Source: an uncultured Veillonella sp.
GTDB taxonomy: Bacteria; Bacillota; Negativicutes; Veillonellales; Veillonellaceae
DNA: 64,000 nt
Assembly (NCBI RefSeq): GCF_905209685.1
Contig: NZ_CAJLUB010000002.1
Location: 1 to 64,000 of the forward strand
Direction of reading: 5' to 3'
Shown: piece after piece, positions 60,424-64,000 of the stretch
How the letters are laid out: every line of letters begins with the position of its first letter
Position numbering within the stretch: position 1 is the stretch's first letter
Notes under the pieces: generated by a model
Told to the model about the DNA's origin: nothing
The model's input: only the letters and a program-made list of their open reading frames with translations
Databases searched by the model: none
Made by a program: the position numbers and the translations under genes

Positions 60424-62868
60424 ATGAAAGCAAGTTTACAGTGGATGAACGAATACGTGCCTGTGGATATGAATCGTCCTGCTCAAGAATTGGCCGATGA
60501 ATTAACACAAGCTGGTATTCCTGTAGAAGATGTCATTGCTATGGATAATGGCATTAAGAAAATTTATACTGGTAAAATCGTGGAGATTACAAAACATCCA
60601 GATGCAGATAAATTACAAGTATGCCAAGTTGAATGCCTTACAGAAGAAGGTGAACCTGTTACAAAACAAATCGTAACAGCTGCTACCAATGTTGCAGTAG
60701 GCCAAATCGTGCCTGTGGCGTATCATAAATCTCGCTTAGCTGATGGCACAGAGATTAAAAAAGGTAAATTGCGCGGTGTAGTTTCTGAAGGCATGTTCTG
60801 CTCCGTTGCAGAATTTGGCATTTCTAGTGATTTAGTATTGCCTGAAGAAGCTCAAGGCATTTATATTTTCCCTGAAAATACACCAATTGGTCTTGATGTA
60901 AAAGACGTTTTAGGCTTAAATGATACAGTGTATGAATTTGAATTGACTGCTAACCGAGCAGATTGCTTCTCCATGGTTGGTTTATCCCGTGAATTCGGTA
61001 TTATGACAAACCAAAAAGCTTTATTCCCTGTTATCATGGTTAACGAAAATGGCGAGTCTATTGAAGGAAAAGCATCTGTATCCATTGAAGCGGATGATCT
61101 TTGTACTCGTTTTACTGCTCGCGTAGTAACTGATGTTAAGGTTGAGCCATCCCCATTGTGGATACAAAACCGTTTGCGTAACAGTGGCATTCGTCCTATC
61201 AATAACGTAGTAGACGTTACAAACTATGTTATGTTAGAACTTGGTCAACCTATGCATGCCTATGATTATGACCATGTAAAAGGTCATCAATTGGTGGCAA
61301 GACGCGCTAAAAATGGTGAAGTTCTTGTTACACTTGATGGTTCTGAACGCGAATTGAATGACTCCATGCTCATCATTGCCGATGCAGAACGTCCAGTAGG
61401 TGTAGCTGGTATCATGGGTGGCTTTGATAGTGAAGTGACAAATGAAACGACTACCGTTTTGTTCGAAGCTGCCGTATTCAATGGTCCATCCATTCGTCGT
61501 ACAGCTAAAGCTCTTGGCATGCGTTCCGAAGCATCTGGTCGTTTCGAACGTGGTGTAAATCATAAATACACTGCTTATGCTATCGACAGAGCAGCTCAAT
61601 TATTACAACAAATCTGTCCTACTTGTAAAGTTGATGTAGGCGTTATCGATGTATATAAAAATCCTGTAGAACAACATACTGTTACTTTTACAGCAGAACA
61701 AATTAACGATTACTTGGGTACAAACATTGAAAAAGACGAAATGGTTCGTATTTTGACTGCCCTTGAGTTCGTTGTAACTGAAGATGGCGATAAATTGTCT
61801 GCTCTCGTTCCAACATGGCGTGGCGACGTAACAGTGATGCCTGATATCGCTGAAGAAGTGGCTCGTATTTACAACTATGATAATATTAAGCCTACAATTC
61901 CGGTTGCCGTATTATCCTCTGGTGGCATGACACCTAAGAAAGCTCTTACTAAAGAGGTAACTCATGCATTGGCTAAATTGGGTATGACTCAAATCATTAC
62001 ATTTAGCTTCATGCATAAAGATGGTCTTACTAACATGATGCTTCCTGAAGGGGATAGCCGTTATACTGCCATTCCAATCTTGAACCCTATTTCTGAAGAG
62101 TTCCCTTATATGCGTACTACATTGGTACCAGCTGTTATTGAAGCAGCTAAACGCAATATTGCGCAACAAAATAAGGATCTTTGGTTATTTGAAACAGCCA
62201 ATGTATATGAACCAAAAGCATTGCCTTTAACAGAAGTACCTCATGAACGCCCTATGGCTTGCGGTATCTTGATGGGCAAGGCAAACCAAGCTGGTTGGAA
62301 TCAAGCAGAACGCACTACAGATTTCTATGATGTAAAAGGTATTGTAGATGCGTTGTTAGCTGAATTAGGTGTTACAAGTTATGAAATTAATCGCGGCACT
62401 GAGCCATACTTCCACCCAGGTGTAAGTGCTCAATACGTTGTTGATGGTAAAATGATTGCTCAGTATGGGGAATTACATCCACAAGTGAGCAAAAACTTTG
62501 ACTTACCTGGCAAAGTATACATGTTTGAAATCGATTTGGAAGCCGTATTATCCTTAACGATTCCAGCATTCCGTTATACATCCTTCAGTAAATTCCCAGG
62601 CACTAGTCGTGACCTTGCTATCGTAGCACCTGTGTCCGTATCTAGTGGCGAAATTTTATCCATCATCAAAGAGCATGGTGGAGAATATTTAGAAAATGCA
62701 TCTATCTTCGACGTTTACGAAGGTGAACATATTGAAGCTGGTTACCGCAGTCTTGCATACAACTTACAATTCCGTTCTATGGAAGGTACGTTGAATGATG
62801 AGGATATTGATGGTAATATTCAAGCTATTATCGATGCATTAGCAGAAATTAACTGCAAATTACGTTAA
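60424..62868 (+). CDS. pheT: Phenylalanyl-tRNA synthetase beta subunit
   Basis: 814 residues, full length. It has the EMAP/tRNA-binding domain (GKIVEITKHPDADKLQVCQV), the B3/4 editing domain (FELTANRADCFSMVGLSREF), B5, the catalytic-like core and the C-terminal FDX-ACB domain (FPGTSRDLAIVAPVSVSSGE). Forms an alpha2beta2 enzyme with PheS. AGGAGGA precedes the ATG. Confidence 0.98.
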   Translation: MKASLQWMNEYVPVDMNRPAQELADELTQAGIPVEDVIAMDNGIKKIYTGKIVEITKHPDADKLQVCQVECLTEEGEPVTKQIVTAATNVAVGQIVPVAYHKSRLADGTEIKKGKLRGVVSEGMFCSVAEFGISSDLVLPEEAQGIYIFPENTPIGLDVKDVLGLNDTVYEFELTANRADCFSMVGLSREFGIMTNQKALFPVIMVNENGESIEGKASVSIEADDLCTRFTARVVTDVKVEPSPLWIQNRLRNSGIRPINNVVDVTNYVMLELGQPMHAYDYDHVKGHQLVARRAKNGEVLVTLDGSERELNDSMLIIADAERPVGVAGIMGGFDSEVTNETTTVLFEAAVFNGPSIRRTAKALGMRSEASGRFERGVNHKYTAYAIDRAAQLLQQICPTCKVDVGVIDVYKNPVEQHTVTFTAEQINDYLGTNIEKDEMVRILTALEFVVTEDGDKLSALVPTWRGDVTVMPDIAEEVARIYNYDNIKPTIPVAVLSSGGMTPKKALTKEVTHALAKLGMTQIITFSFMHKDGLTNMMLPEGDSRYTAIPILNPISEEFPYMRTTLVPAVIEAAKRNIAQQNKDLWLFETANVYEPKALPLTEVPHERPMACGILMGKANQAGWNQAERTTDFYDVKGIVDALLAELGVTSYEINRGTEPYFHPGVSAQYVVDGKMIAQYGELHPQVSKNFDLPGKVYMFEIDLEAVLSLTIPAFRYTSFSKFPGTSRDLAIVAPVSVSSGEILSIIKEHGGEYLENASIFDVYEGEHIEAGYRSLAYNLQFRSMEGTLNDEDIDGNIQAIIDALAEINCKLR

Positions 62869-62885
62869 TTGTAAGCAGTATATTG

Positions 62886-62914
62886 AAAGGGTTTACCGTA
62901 TGGTAAACCCTTTT
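62886..62914 (+). terminator. Terminator after pheT
   Basis: aaagggtttacc / ggtaaacccttt with loop GTAT, then TT. Confidence 0.88.
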
Positions 62915-62956
62915 AGTACTATAGTTATACCTTTAGTTAGGTAGAAAGGATTATCC

Positions 62957-64000
62957 ATGGAATTATTGGCTCCTGCCGGTACGATGGAAAACTTTATAGC
63001 TGCGTTAGAATCTGGAGCAGATGCGATTTACCTCGGTGGTAAAGGCTTTAATGCCCGTGCTCATGCAGCAAACTTTGGCATTGAAGAACTAGCTGAGGCT
63101 ATTCGATTGGCCCATATTCTAGATGTGTCCGTATATGTAACTGTAAATATTCTCATAGGCGATTCTGAATTATCTGCTCTTGAAGAATACTTAAAAGATT
63201 TAGAGCGTATTGGTGTGGATGCTATTATCGTTCAAGATTTAGCTGTTGCAAAATTGGCGCAGCGCGTAGCTCCTAAATTGCATTTGCATGGTAGTACACA
63301 AATGACGGCGGCAACGCTAGATGCTGTTCGTTTTTATGAAAGTCTCGGTTTCACCCGCGTTGTGTTAGCTCGTGAATTGAGCCTAGCTGAAATCGAACAT
63401 ATTTGTAAAAACTGTACAGCTGAAATCGAAGTCTTTGTACACGGCGCCTTATGTGTATGCTATTCTGGTCAATGCTTAATGAGTTCCTTCATCGGTGGTC
63501 GTAGTGGTAACCGTGGTGCTTGCGCACAACCTTGCCGCTTGCCTTATGAATTGTTGGATTCTTCAGGTACTAGTTTGTTGCCAAAACACGAAGCCTATCT
63601 ATTAAGTCCAAAGGATCTTAACTATAGTGAGCATATGAATGAACTCGTTGCAGCCGGTGTTACGTCCTTTAAGGTAGAAGGACGTATGAAAAAGGTTTCC
63701 TATGTGCGTCAAGTTATTGGGACCTATCGTCATATTTTAGATACGGCTCATATAGACTCTTCTGATGCCGATGCATTGGCTTCTGGATTTAATCGTGGGT
63801 TCTCTACAGATTATTTAACAGACCATGTAGGAAAATCCATGATGACCGTTGTGGCCCCAAATAATCAAGGGAAATTAATCGGCAAAGCAGAAGTCAAAAA
63901 GGGACAAGTTCATTTGTACCTAACAGAACCGATTGAAAAAGGTTCACTCTTAAAGGTAATGCAAGCTTCTGGTAGTATTACGTACTACCAAATTGATCAG
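62957..64000 (+). CDS. U32 peptidase-family protein, 5' part (runs off window)
   Basis: 348 codons open to the end of the window. It starts MELLAPAGTMENFIAALESG ADAIYLGG, the U32 TIM-barrel beginning. The iron-sulfur cysteines lie in CVCYSGQCLMSS and GNRGACAQPCR; SFKVEGRMKK follows. Members RlhA and TrhP hydroxylate 23S rRNA or tRNA, so RNA modification is more likely than proteolysis. GAAAGGA precedes the ATG. Which subtype it is depends on the missing C-terminus. Confidence 0.93.
   Translation, partial: MELLAPAGTMENFIAALESGADAIYLGGKGFNARAHAANFGIEELAEAIRLAHILDVSVYVTVNILIGDSELSALEEYLKDLERIGVDAIIVQDLAVAKLAQRVAPKLHLHGSTQMTAATLDAVRFYESLGFTRVVLARELSLAEIEHICKNCTAEIEVFVHGALCVCYSGQCLMSSFIGGRSGNRGACAQPCRLPYELLDSSGTSLLPKHEAYLLSPKDLNYSEHMNELVAAGVTSFKVEGRMKKVSYVRQVIGTYRHILDTAHIDSSDADALASGFNRGFSTDYLTDHVGKSMMTVVAPNNQGKLIGKAEVKKGQVHLYLTEPIEKGSLLKVMQASGSITYYQIDQ

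Overview
The window looks like a chromosome segment of a diderm Firmicute of the Negativicutes, most likely Veillonella or a close relative. The basis is moderate-to-low GC, Firmicute-type glycolytic and pheST genes next to outer-membrane-type functions (type IV pilus genes, a trimeric autotransporter, a MacAB-type exporter), and strong AGGAGG-like ribosome sites. The genus is my inference; no rRNA gene is present to prove it.

Chromosome, left: the end of pgk, then tpiA, gpmI and eno (lower glycolysis) closed by a strong terminator at 4590-4616. A type IV pilus/competence-pilus operon follows: pilB, pilT, pilC, then the major pilin gene. The pilin gene breaks off at about 8276 and its missing 3' end reappears at 49032-49202. 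Everything between is one integrated prophage of about 40.75 kb. After the prophage the operon continues with prepilin peptidase, four pseudopilin-like genes and pilM, pilN and pilO homologues, ending at a terminator at 53580-53622. Next come a shikimate-kinase-like gene with a long basic tail, pfkA, a MacA/MacB-type export operon behind a promoter with a large palindrome, a hotdog thioesterase, pheS, pheT and the start of a U32 peptidase-family gene.

Prophage (8276-49038): a leftward lysogeny block (integrase, ImmA-like metallopeptidase, small membrane protein, Xre repressor) faces a rightward early operon (Cro-like protein, HTH protein, Gp157, ERF annealase, HNH, a replication initiator with in-gene repeats, helicase loader, SSB, nucleases, dUTPase). 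A trimeric autotransporter adhesin sits inside this early operon. The early block ends with an ArpU/DUF1492-like regulator. An 850-bp gene-free stretch follows; it holds four helically phased TGTCC repeats ahead of an isolated -10 box, then a string of long hairpins. The late genes form a podovirus module of the BPP-1/T7 kind: terminase, portal, Bbp19-like, scaffold, capsid, Bbp16-like, tail tubes A and B, gp13/14/15/16-like internal proteins, a tail fibre and lysis genes. The gp16 position holds a 2,694-residue polyvalent protein with MuF-C, ADP-ribosyltransferase-like and HExxH regions.

The most notable points are: (1) the prophage splits the major pilin gene, and recombination across the 8-bp repeat would rebuild a 148-codon gene in frame, so lysogeny may switch piliation or natural transformation; (2) the hairpin-chain candidate RNA at 21453-22222; (3) the prophage-borne surface adhesin; (4) the giant multi-domain virion protein.
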